A DNA stretch of 64,000 nt from Silene latifolia (lineage: Eukaryota; Streptophyta; Magnoliopsida; Caryophyllales; Caryophyllaceae). Positions 11,860 through 22,903 of the stretch are shown piece after piece. The notes beneath the pieces are model-generated. The model made no database searches, was not told the origin of the DNA, and was given only the letters and a program-made list of their open reading frames with translations. The position numbers and the translations under genes are program-made. Position 1 is the first letter of the stretch; every line of letters starts with the position of its first letter. The stretch spans positions 201,689,325 through 201,753,324 of the forward strand of contig NC_133536.1 in the NCBI RefSeq assembly GCF_048544455.1, read 5' to 3'.

Positions 11860-14332
11860 CATTATGAGGCTTATACTTATACTAGTATTTGTGTTTGTAT
11901 TGCTTGATGTTGCAGGTTTTGATTTTAGATGAGGCAGACAGACTTCTGGATATGGGGTTTCAAAAGCAGATAAATTCAATCATTTCTCGTTTACCGAATA
12001 TTCGTAGAACTGGTCTGTTCTCTGCAACACAGACGGAGGCTGTTGAGGAACTTGCTAAAGCTGGATTAAGGAATCCTGTTCGGGTTGAAGTTCAAGCACA
12101 ATCAAAATCAAGCACTTCTACGACACCTTCAGGCTTGTATATTGAGGTATCCAGGCTCATAAGGTTATGTCGAATGTAGATCACTGGTACGTTTTATTGA
12201 TGTCTCACTTTCTGATTCTTATTTGTGTTTCGCAGTACCTGGAGTGTGAAGCAGATAAGAAATCGTCGGAACTAGTTGACCTTCTTGTCAAGTATAAATC
12301 CAAAAAAATTATCATGCGAGTTTCAAACTTGTCTCGTCTATAAAATGTCCTTGGACGTATTCAACTGGTGGAGTTGACACTTGACATATGGTCGATGCCT
12401 TTATGCAGCTATTTTATGACTTGTGCTTCGGTTGATTACTGGGGATTTGTTCTCCCACGACTTTCTCTTCTAGAGGGGCACTCGTTGATCCCTCTTCACG
12501 GAAAAATGAAACAAGTATGACGTCAAGTATCAGATATATTTCTTAAATGATATTGCTGTGGTTGGATTATTGTCTCTGTTGGCTGTTGCTATATTCTTAC
12601 TTGCTGATAATACTTTTTATCTTCCCAGCAAGCTAGGGAGAAAGCACTGACTTCATTTACAAGCCTTTCAAGTGGTGTTCTTCTTTGTTCTGATGTTGCT
12701 GCTCGTGGTTTGGATATCGCAGGTGTTGACTGCATTGTGCAGGTAAGAGGGTTCCTAGGACTTATATGTTCAAGTTGATATCCTTCTTGAACTTGGTTAC
12801 TCTTATCACGTGCTTCGATAAAATTGATTATTTTCTATTGTTGCCTGTTTTCTGGGGATGAGCAAGAATTAGCTGTTATCTTATTTGGAGTCTGCGTAAC
12901 TGCGTCAATGTTGGGTTTTTTCCAACAAAACCTCGTCTTGTCTGGCATACTTCCACTGTAGTTGTTTTGTCCATTCTTTTGCTACTACTATCTTGTGGGT
13001 ATCTTCGATTTACCATGATATCGGGTTTTAGGTACAAGAGTAATGAAGTTACATATTAGTACAAACTTTATTATTTGATATTGCATACCTCAATCATATC
13101 ATTTCTTTTGTTTTGCAGTATGACCCTCCCCAAGATCCAAATGTATTTATTCATAGATTAGGACGAACTGCACGATTGGGGAAACAAGGAAGTGCAATTC
13201 TTTTCCTGTTGCCTGAGGTAATTTTGAGATGAGCAATGGTTGGATCCGAAGGGTGAAGCTTTTATTGGAAATGTACCTCTTCCATATATTTTCCTAATCG
13301 TTTTGTTGTTTATCAACTGTATTAAATCATAGGAGGAAGCCTATGTTGAATTTCTGCGTACAAGGAGGGTTCCGCTTCAAGAAAGAAAGTGCTCTGATGA
13401 TGTTGTTGATGTCGTTCCGCAGGTGAGCAATTTATGTTTGGAGTGTTACTTCAGAGGTTTCTTGCTTGCTTTATGCATAGAGGATAGCTTAGTTTGTGTT
13501 TTAACTCCACCAAACATTTGTATATACATAAAAATTATACGAGTACCTTAAAAGTAAACACAAATACTCGGGTATCCTTCTTTTAATTATATGGTTAATG
13601 GTTAATTGATCAATTTCATGTATGAGACTGTCTCTTACAAGACTAATTGTAAAGTAAACTCCACAAGCAATGGAAAATTAATCTTTTCGTCTTTAATCTG
13701 GTGTATCTCAGATAAGGGCTGCTGCAGAAAATGATCGTGATGTTAGGGAGAAAGGACTTAAAGCCTTTGTATCTTTCATCCGCGCATATAAGGAGCATCA
13801 GTGCTCCTTTATATCCAGGTATGACATTAGGAATATTTGTTTTGGTTAATTACATCTTACGGATTTCGTCCAAAACTTATTTAGTGGAATATTTATGTCG
13901 ATTGCAGGTGGAAGGAACTTGAAATTAGAAAGTTAGCCACGGGTTTTGGGTTATTGCAGCTTCCTTCATTGCCAGGACTGCTGAGCTGAAGGTTCATCGT
14001 CTGTCAACTAAAGAGTTTACTCCAGCCGAGGGTGTCAACTAAGGAGTTTACGAATCTTGCGTCTTTAATCTGGTGTATCTCAGATTATTAATGTTCGACC
14101 AATCAAATGCGTATATTTGTAATTTTGGTATGGGGTAGTGTTGCTACGGAAGTACAAAGTAATATGATAAGACGGTTTAGGCAGTTGAGTTAACATGGTT
14201 CGAATCCAAATGTTTTCATATTTGACGAGTATCTTTTTAGCAATTTTATTGAACATGGCTGCTACATGGCATTTGTTAGATCATTTTAAATTTGGGAATG
14301 TTTGAATGCTAAGGTGGTTCAATTTTCTAATT

Positions 14333-14465
14333 CAACTCCTATCGAAAAATTGAACTCGATTGTTCAAATTTTAAATTTGGTAATCTTGAATGCAAAGATT
14401 ATTCTTAGCCCCTATTTTTTTTTCGGGTGTAAATTATGGTGTCCAAGTCTACAATGATGAGTTAC
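14333..14465 (+). repeat. Dispersed repeat, copy 2 (flanks the RH18 pseudogene)
   Basis: Homologue of 8034-8170 in the same orientation, sharing CTATCGAAAAATTGAA and the following AT-rich block. A remnant of a GGGACAGAGGATC MITE end follows at about 14470-14495. Confidence 0.6.
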
Positions 14466-14502
14466 CAAATAGGACAGAGGATCATCACCGATATTATTAG
14501 GG

Positions 14503-15154
14503 CACTACAAAAAAAATAAGGGAAATTTATGAACTAGATGTGACGAAAACAAAATTTGACACATATTTAGAAAATGTGACGGATTTGTGCCGGAACCGCT
14601 TTTGTGACGGGTAATTCGTCACATAAAAAAGGTATATTGACCAGAGTTAATGACGCCATTATTGTGACTCGATGTGACCTACTACTCATCATACACGATC
14701 AATATGCCAATATATGTGATCACATATATTGACTTTGTTCACCATAAGTGAATCAAGTCTCCTAAAGACGGTCTCACAATAGTTTATTGATTATTTTACA
14801 GTTTTGAGAAATTGTGATACTAAAGGTAATAAAATATGTAGAAATCATGATTAAAAATAAAATGAATATATTTATTAAATAGGTAGGGAATATTAGTCTC
14901 TCAATAAATTAGTAAGAGACCGTATCTCCAAAGTTTTAGTATAGATGAGATAACCCGTCACAAAACTTCTTCCCAGGTGGGCGAAAGTCAAGGGTAAGTC
15001 AAGGTATGTGACGAGTTATCCATTACAAAAGGTCAACAAAAAATCAACTTTTGTGACTCATTAACTCTCAATCCGTCACATATGTTGTGTTGACTTTTTG
15101 TGATGGATAACCCGTCACATGCCTTATTCCCGGGCAAATCAACACAAATTTTAT
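14503..15154 (+). mobile_element. CACTA (En/Spm) transposon end, truncated
   Basis: Begins CACTACAAAAAAAATAAGGG and carries reiterated subterminal motifs (GTGACGGATT, GACGGGTAATTCGTCAC and inverses), the usual plant CACTA layout. No matching right terminus was found; the sequence runs into Helitron and Stowaway insertions from about 15155. Confidence 0.65.
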
Positions 15155-15793
15155 ATCTTATACTCCCTCCTATTCATTTTAACTCTCCCCTTTCAAAAGG
15201 GCACGCAAATTAAGGAGAAGTTATTTTATTGTAAAGTATTGTGGTGGTGTAAGGTAATTGGAGAGAGGGAAGGTATTATTGTGGGGTAAGATGATTAAAA
15301 TAAGTATTGTTGTAGGATAAGGTGATTAAAATAAGATAAAGTATGAGTATTGTGGGGTATTATTGTGGGGTAAGGTGATTAAAATAAGTACTTCCTCCAT
15401 TTTTATATGATCTACCCATTTGCTTTTGGCTCAACAACCAAGGAATGTACAATTAGTTGCATTATTTGTGTTTAATTAGAAAATAAAGTAATTGTGTTAA
15501 GGAGTGGGGTCATGCTTAACCTTCCCACCAAATTTCAATGTTACCTGGTTTTTGATAAAAAAAGAGAGAGGGAAAACAAGTTGGAGGGAAATTGGGTGGG
15601 AAAAGAACTTTTCATGAAATTTTAAATCTCCCACCAAAAAATATCAAATCAAAGAAATTAGAGTACATCAAGTGCAGCAAATGTTTTCTGATTAGTTCAG
15701 CTTACATTTCCATCTAAAACAATAAAAAATTACACTTCCAACTTTCAATAATTACACTTCTTCACTAAAATTACAGTTCCAACTATTTTCATT

Positions 15794-17260
15794 ATGAAAA
15801 AACATAATCTAACAGATGATGAGAGGCATAGGGTGGTCTGCTTGCTGTTTGAGAGCTGCAAAAACGAGAAACCTGCACATGGGAAGATGAATGAAGTGGC
15901 CAGCATGTTCAATGTCACAAGGAAATCCATTTTCAGTATATGGACAGCAGCAAAACAACAGAGGCAACATGAAGTGCCTATTAATGTGAGGAGTAAGATA
16001 AGGGGAAAGAAGGGGAAAGAAAGGATACCTTGTCCATTAGAGGCCATAATGGCACTTGATGTGTCAAAGAGAACAACACTGAAAAGGTTGGGCAAGGCAA
16101 TAGGGCATGCACCATCTACCTGCCATAGATGGGTAAAACAAGGACTTATTAAGTCTCACACAAGTTCAATACATCCAGCTTTAAGTGAAGACCACAAACA
16201 CATAAGGTTACATTTTGTAATGGGAAAATTAGTCTTTGATAGGCTATTGAGGTGTGTAATGTTCAAGGATATGGGTACTATCATTCACATTGATGAAAAA
16301 TGGTTTTATATGACCAATCCAAAGTGTAGATACCACATTGGCTGCAATGAAGCTCTTCCTTTAAGTGAAGACCACAAACACATAAGGTTACATTTTGTAA
16401 TGGGGAAATTAGTCTTTGATAGGCTATTGAGGTGTGTAATGTTCAAGGATATGGGTACTATCATTCACATTGATGAAAAATGGTTTTATATGACCAATCC
16501 AAAGTGTAGATACTACATTGGCAGCAATGAAGCTCTTCCTTATAGAAGTTGTAAAAGCAAGAGATACATAACAAAAATCATGTTCTTAGCAGCAGTTTCA
16601 AGGCCATCATAGAAAGAAAATGGAGAAGTTTTGTTTGATGGAAAGCTTGGTATATGGCCCTTTACTTACCAAGAACCAGCAAAAAGAAAAAGTAAGAATA
16701 GGGAAGCTGGTACAATAGTCACAAAACCAGTTGAATCTATCACTAAGGCAGTCACAAAAGAAGCATTGATCAACTTAGTGATACCATCCATTAAAGAAAA
16801 ATGGCCAGCATCTGCATCAAAGAATATAAGTATTCAACAGGATAATGCTAAGCCTCATATAAGTGGTAAAGACAAAGATTTCATGGAGGCAGCCAATTCA
16901 GATGGATTTAACATCAAGTTAACACAACAACCAGCAAACTCACCTGACTTGAACATTTTAGATTTAGGTTTCTTTAGATCAATTCAATCTATTCAAGATG
17001 AAAACCAAAGAAAGACAAATTGAACAGTTGGTGCAAAATGTAATCAAGCATATGAAGCGAGAGACAAATTGAAACACTAGACAATGTTTTTCTAAGTTTA
17101 CAAGCTTGTATGGTGGAAATTATGCAAAAGAGAGGCCACAATAACTACCCACTACCACATCTTGCAAAGGCTGCACAAAGAAGGCAATGAACACTACCAA
17201 GAGACTTAACAGTTAATGAAGATTTGGTGAAGGAATGCATTCACTTTTTAATAACTTGTG
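15794..17260 (+). pseudogene. Mariner-like transposase (DD39D), recently broken
   Basis: The encoded protein has the plant mariner order: an N-terminal helix-turn-helix region (residues about 1-110), then the catalytic D motifs HIDEKWFYMT, QQDNAKPH and NSPDLNILDLGFF. Exactly 39 residues separate the second and third Asp, the plant DD39D signature. Two defects are visible: an in-frame TAG at 16610-16612, with homology continuing in the same frame from 16613, and loss of frame near 17010, after which family-like sequence continues in another frame to about 17260. A perfect-period 180-bp in-frame duplication (16181-16360, 16361-16540) doubles 60 residues, including the first catalytic Asp. The enzyme would cut and paste elements with matching TIRs at TA sites; this copy is unlikely to work. 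Confidence 0.88.
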
Positions 17261-17961
17261 GACTGATAGGTGAATTAGATCAATTAATAATAGATCTAGG
17301 CATCCAAGTCCTCTTTTGAACAACCTTGGTTGTTGTTTGAATGAGAAACTCTCATCAAAACTGTTTTAGGCATGACAGTTTATCAATCAAACATCAGAAT
17401 CTACATGTTTTTAATTTAGTTACTGAACTTTGTAAGACTCCATTTTGGTGACATATGAACTATGTAAGCAATCAGTTTGTAATGGCAAATTAATGACATT
17501 TTAAGTTCAGTGATGAATTCCTTGTTACTCTCAGCAAGCACATTTTCGTCATTGAGTAACTGACCACACATAAGTGCTTCATCAAGAAGAAACAAAACAT
17601 GGAACCTCAAGAATTAAAATAAACAGAGTAACTCAACATGTATTGCCTATTGGTGGCAGCAAATATGGGCCAACCTAATAATACGGGTAACTCAACATGG
17701 CTACATCTAATGGTGACATTAGTAGCAACAAACATGGAGCCCTTACTTTAGGGTCATATGATGAGTGAAGGAGTAACAAACATTTACCTCTCAGTCTAGT
17801 AATGACCTTCACTGAGGTATGGGTACATCATATGGAAATGGAGGAAGTACATGTAAGCAATGTTACCAACAACAATAACCAACACCCACAGAAGGTATCC
17901 AAGACCTAAACAAAACAGCTAAGCCACGAGAACAGTCCAATTACCAACACCTCAGAACAAA

Positions 17962-18250
17962 CATCAGAACACCCCAAACAACAGAGGAATAACCCATCAG
18001 AATCCATAAAAATACAAGAAGTAGAAATAAAACTCCCCAACAAACCATCCAAACAAATCATCAAAACTAACCATCAGAATAACCCATCAGAACACCCCAA
18101 ACAACAGAGGAATAACTCATCGGAATCCACAAAAATACAAGAAGTAGAAATGAAACTCTCCAACAAACCATCCAAACAAATCATCAAAACTAACCATCAA
18201 AACTAACCATCAGAATAACCCATCAGAACACCCCAAACAACAGAGGGTAA
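17962..18250. repeat. Tandem repeat, period about 126-134 bp, in the mariner-like element
   Basis: The block beginning CATCAGAACACCCCAAACAA recurs at about 17962, 18088 and 18222, with AACCATCAGAATAACCC sub-repeats between. It is A/C-rich and non-coding. Confidence 0.75.
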
Positions 18251-19648
18251 ATGAACACCCCAAATAAAACATAATTCATCAACAAAGAAAACAGAACAAT
18301 TCAACTAAAAAAATGAACAATTCATCAACAAAAAAAAAAACAGAACAACTCAATAAACAATTAAATAAAGAATATAAGTAGAAGAAGTAGAAATGAACCT
18401 CCCTTTGTTAGCATTTTTTCCCCTTTTCTAAGTACTTGTCACAAAATATCTTGAATTTCTTTGATTTTGGCGACAAATCAACGGAATTTAAACTTCCCAG
18501 AAATTTCCTTCTTCTCAACAACATTGTCCATTAATATAAGCCATAGCTTCAAAGATAAACAAAAAAAAAGCATTAAACACCATAATATGAAAATCGAAGA
18601 ATATTCTAAACATCAAAACCAAATCACAAAAAATAAACCGTCAAAAGCAAAGATTTACATGTAGTTTCTTCCTTTTTACGCTTCTTTTGTAAAAAAAAAT
18701 TATCGCAGAACTTATGGAATCTCAATGATTTAGGTGAATAAGAACCAGATCTTTCCATTTCCATAAAAAGCGGGTTTCGGTCAACACATGCAGTAACATC
18801 ATCAACAAACTTACCATGTTTCTCATCAAAATATGGGACTTCCTCAATCAATGAATCAAGAACAACAGTATTTTCATTCGCGTAAAACGCGGATGTAACC
18901 TCTGTGTCATCTTCAACATCAGAATTAAGCAGTGACCCATAACCCGAGTATGTATCAGGGGCAACATGACCAATTCCTGGAAAATATAAACAGTGATCTA
19001 GAGATTCATGGTAGAAAGTCTGAGATTTGGGAACTATTTTCTAATTTTTTGAAGACATATAAGCAAGTAAGTGACAGAAGGAGATTAATTTGGAAGAGAT
19101 ATGAAGAAGAAGACGGAAATTTGGAGAGAAGACAGAAGGTTGAGAGGAGGAGATCTAGAGAGAGGTAGAGAGGATAAGGAATGATTAACAGCGCAAGGAA
19201 AATGGGAGGTTGAGAGGAGGAGATCTAGGGTTTTGTTTTTGGAAGATTCTAGAGAGCAGTTATGAGAGGGAGATGGAAGTTGAGAATTGCATGTGTTAAG
19301 GGGGGGGGGGGTATATCAATAATCTGGTGGGAAATGAAAAAAGGGAGGGAGTAATTAGATAAATAAATTAGGTTAATAGAGATTAGGTGGAAATTAGATG
19401 GGTTAAGTGATGGCATTTTTTGTAAATATGTATTGTCAATAAGGATTGTTTAGTCATTTGTTATACCCAAAATAGAAAGAAAGCAAATGGGTAGATCATA
19501 GTGGGTTGGCCCAATATGGAAAATGGGTAGATCTTATGGAAATGGAAGAAGTATAAAACTTTACTAAATAAAGAAAGGGGAAGAGTTATATGAATAGATG
19601 AAAAAGGAAAGGGGGAGAGTTAAAATGAATAGGAGGGAGTATCTTATA

Positions 19649-20156
19649 TCTTATATCTTATAATAAAAGAGGATAGCCACGTGACACTACATTTACCCTA
19701 CTTGTGTCCCTGACTGACGTCACTAATTACAGAAAAGTCACTCACTCAGCTTCCGCCCTCCCTATTCGCTTATCATCCTCGTCCACCGCCTGATTCATTT
19801 TCCCCTAATTTTTATTCTCTCTCTTTCCTTCTTCATTACATGCTGTTATACTCTACCAAAATTCGTCGTTGTCTCACTTACTACTTTGATGCTTTTCTTC
19901 ACCACTATTTGAAAATCGTCCCATATACTAGCGGACTAAATCGAGTCATTGCATTGTAACGTTGTTTATGTTTGATAACTCTTCCTGAATAAGATTCATA
20001 TTGAGGTGAGTTTTCAACCGTCGTTGTTCATCTTATATCTTATAATAAAAGAGGATAGCCGCATGACACTACATTTACCCTACTTGTGTCCCTGACTGAT
20101 GTCACTAATTACAGAAAAGCCACTCACTCAGCTTCCGCCCTCCTTATTCGCTTATC
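19649..20156 (+). mobile_element. Two consecutive Helitron 5' ends
   Basis: Unit A (19649-20030) and the start of unit B (20031-20156) both begin TCTTATATCTTATAATAAAA, then GAGGATAGCC..GTGACACTAC, each preceded by A as expected for A^T insertion. Unit A ends at GTCGTTGTTCA exactly where B begins. B stops matching after CGCTTATC. The true start of A may be a few repeats to the left, before the Stowaway insertion at 15163. Confidence 0.75.
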
Positions 20157-20322
20157 TTTATAAGAGTCCCTTAACTGGGAATTCTGAAAATTGAGTCTTT
20201 TAACTGTAAAAAAACTCCATAGTTGAGGTTCTTATATTAGCCTGTAGTCGATAAAAGTGTATTCCTTTTAAAAAAATATGTAACACAATAAAATTCTTGC
20301 AAAAAGATTAATACGTATGATA

Positions 20323-22903
20323 TCTATATAATAACATAAAAAGGCATGTTGAGCCTCTTTTAAAGTGACACGTGTCACCCCATATATTCATGCCACCTAT
20401 CACATCTATTTACACAATAATAATAATTTTTAATAATTAATTTTCGGGTTTTTTGATAACTGCTACCACGTATAATTCAGATTTTACCAACTGCTACCAA
20501 AGTAAAATTTCTTTAAAAACTGCTACCAATGTTGTTGGTTCGGATTAAAACTAACTACCAAATCAGGTTAGGAAGCAAATAGAAATGATCTCAGCCATCC
20601 ATTTCAAATTCTCATCTTAAGTTCAATTTTTTCTTCCTTTAATGCCCTTACCCCCTCCCTTGTGTGTTTCTAATTCATTCTTCTTTCATTCATCTTAAAT
20701 TTCACCAATTTCAATTCTCATTCTCATTCTCACTCTCTCTTTTTTCCATTCATTTGACTTCATATTTCAACCTTTTCATCATCAATTTCACATAATTTTT
20801 CTATCTCATCTTTTTTCTTCCTCCATTTCATATACCTATAGTATATTATCAAATTAGGGTTCTTAATTTTTTTCGTTTTCTAGATTTGTAGCAATGAATA
20901 ATTAATTGCCAACTCCTCACTTTACTTGCTCTTCAATCATTTTCTCACCTTGCTGCCTGCTGCTATCCGTCTCCTTCTCTATTATAGAGTAACCTATTGC
21001 AGGTGAGGTGGGTAATATTGTTGCACATTGTTGCTGCAATATCTCTTCACTTATTGAGTTTCCGCTCTTACTTTTGTGCTTATTCCAAACACCACTATAG
21101 CTTAATGAAACCCCGTTGCATCCATTTCCAGATACGTAGCCATTGGGAATGAACCCTTCCTTAATATTTGTGGGGTGCCAACTACAAAAAGGGACGAATT
21201 TGGGGATTCTGGGATTGGAAAACATTGGGTTCTTCAGATTGGATTTAACTCTAATCGAGGATTTAGGCGATTTGGAGAATAAGGTTTAGACAATTTTAGG
21301 TTGCAAAATCCCCAATTTAATTGGGAGTAAAATGAGAAGTTTAAAGAATTGTGTTTAGGTTGATTAATGAGTGATGAGTGAAGTAAATAAATTAAGTAGG
21401 TTATAAAAAGAGGGATAAGTTTGGGTAATGGGATGATATGAGTGAGGAGAGTGTAAAATATGGGTAGTATTGTCTTTTCATGCATAAATAGGAGGTTCGT
21501 GGTCAATGGGTAGTTAGTTTTAATCCGAACCAACAACATTGGTAGCAGTTTTTAAAGAAATTTTACTTTGGTAGCAGTTGGTAAAATCTGAATTATATGT
21601 GGTAGCAGTTATCAAAAAACCCTTAATTTTCACTTAATAATACGGAATTAATGCACATAAATCTATAGAACTTAATAGTTATTGAACTTAATAGTTATTT
21701 ACCTGCCCTTCAATCTTCCCAAGAAAAAAGATAAAGAGTCATAAAACACTCTTTCACAATTTTATCAACCTCCTTAACTACAATCCCTCATCTATAATGC
21801 TTTTTGTCTTCTTTGTTTACAAAAAAAAAAAAAAATTCAAGCATAAACACGAATAAACTCAAAGCACATTTTATCCTCATTCTTATCATAAAAACAAGGT
21901 AAGTGAATTTTGTTTTCTTCAAATGTTATTGTTATTAATTAATTTGTTTTACGCATGTTTTGATAATATTGTTTTAGAATGGAAGTTTTAATCATGAAAC
22001 GCTTAAAATCATCCTTAAAAAGAGTAGTCGTCAAATTTATTACTTCGATCATTCAAAAATTGATCTTATTTAAGCATATATATCTTCTGCTTTTCAATTA
22101 ACCGATTGTCAAAATATGTTTATGTATTGTTTATACATGATTAAGATTTGGATGGCAAGGGAAAATAAAAGAGGCGAACAAATCATCCAAAGTTGAAGAA
22201 GACGGTAGAATATGAAAGAATATAATTGGTTAAGTGAAGAATTTCCCTACTTTTTTGAATCAATTGGTACGGTAATTTGTCGTGAGGCGATTTGGTAATT
22301 TTTTTATGTATGTTTCTGAATCAATTGATATGGTAATTCGTATTTTGAATAAATTGGTATGTATGTATAAAGTTGTAAGGGATAAAAGGTGATTGTTGTA
22401 AATTATATGCTGAGTTTTATTAATGTTTTATTATGGACTATTTACAGAGAATAAGGTGGAAATTGTGATAATACACGGATTTGGAAAATAATTTACATGT
22501 TCGTAAATTTCTAGCTAATTTCTTTTTTAATATTTCTTATATTATTTTGACCTCTCATATTTTGTTTGCTCTCTTAGTTTACCGCTCATATTTTTTGGTC
22601 GTTCTCTACATAAGATGCTTTCTTTTTAAAATCAAAACGGGGTGAGTGACTTTATTAATTCATATCAATATCCACCTACTCCAATATGTTTGGTGAAAAA
22701 TTAGAAGTACCTTGCCGATGTTACTACATTTTCTTATTTTTCCTAGGGCTGAGGTATTTGTATCTTGTACGTACATATCTTTCATTTGATCGATTCATCA
22801 TTAAAAACTTTATTAAAACCACGCAAAAGAATCATAATAGTAAAAATATAAACATAAAAAGGGCCTTTAAAAACTCCGTGATTTTCACGGGATACAAAAC
22901 TAG
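20323..22903 (+). mobile_element. Helitron, non-autonomous, 2.6 kb
   Basis: Begins A^TCTATATAATAACATAAAAA. It ends with the hairpin CCGTG-ATTTT-CACGG (22876-22890), a short spacer and CTAG^T (22900-22903), the Helitron 3' signature. No Rep/helicase gene is present. A Mutator-type element sits inside at 20446-21622. The start was chosen by resemblance to other plant Helitron 5' ends and is less certain than the 3' end. Confidence 0.75.
20446..21622. mobile_element. Mutator-type long-TIR element nested in the Helitron
   Basis: A 1177-bp element with about 115-bp inverted repeats (GGGTTTTTTGATAACTGC left, complement at right) and a perfect 9-bp duplication TTAATTTTC (20437-20445, 21623-21631). 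Each TIR contains three copies of AACTGCTACCA-type modules. Short frames of about 100 codons on the minus strand (20917-21225, 21234-21539) match nothing I recognise. They could be captured gene pieces but are more likely chance. Confidence 0.88.

Larger units (their letters stand above)
9422..14045 (+). pseudogene. DEAD-box RNA helicase RH18, degenerate 3'-truncated copy
   Basis: Ten of the eleven exons of the intact copy at 50323-55626 are recognisable: 9422-9691, 11008-11249, 11916-12146, 12236-12315, 12409-12514, 12629-12742, 13119-13217, 13333-13422, 13712-13818 and 13908 to about 14045. Exon 1 keeps the Q motif and AATGSGKT, exon 3 DEAD and SAT, exon 6 [10 protein letters not shown], exon 7 [10 protein letters not shown]. 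Exon 2 is 242 nt against 237 in the intact copy, a net 5-nt insertion that gives an early stop. The exon 4 donor is GC. Exon 10 diverges and stops early, and the basic C-terminal exon is absent. Beyond it a piece resembling the intron 8/exon 9 junction recurs at 14060-14085. The retained introns show a DNA-level duplication, not a retrocopy. Any transcript would encode at most an N-terminal fragment. Confidence 0.9.
15391..19551 (+). mobile_element. Mariner-like element (Tc1/mariner superfamily)
   Basis: A 4.16-kb element between TA dinucleotides (15389-15390, 19552-19553). TIRs are CTTCCTCCATTTTTATATGA at left and the complement of TGGGTAGATCTTATGGAAAT at right. It carries a degenerate plant mariner transposase (15794 to about 17260). 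A second right-end-like sequence occurs internally at about 17817-17848, followed by TA, and two end-like motifs lie in tandem at 19480-19551, so the right part may be composite. About 17962-18250 is a tandem repeat. From 17280 to 19480 I recognise no other gene. Confidence 0.85.
15163..19639. mobile_element. Stowaway-type MITE split by a mariner-like element
   Basis: Starts CTCCCTCCTATTCATTTTAA and ends with its complement, with TA on both sides (15161-15162, 19640-19641). The interior is interrupted between 15390 and 19552. An uninterrupted relative lies at 46400-46713, and its ATAAGTATAAAACT stretch is the empty site for the insertion. Confidence 0.8.

Noticed and set aside
20917-21539. 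Two minus-strand frames of about 100 codons in a Mutator element, suggesting a Pack-MULE
   Set aside because: One runs into the TIR and neither matches a gene I recognise; gene capture is not supported.
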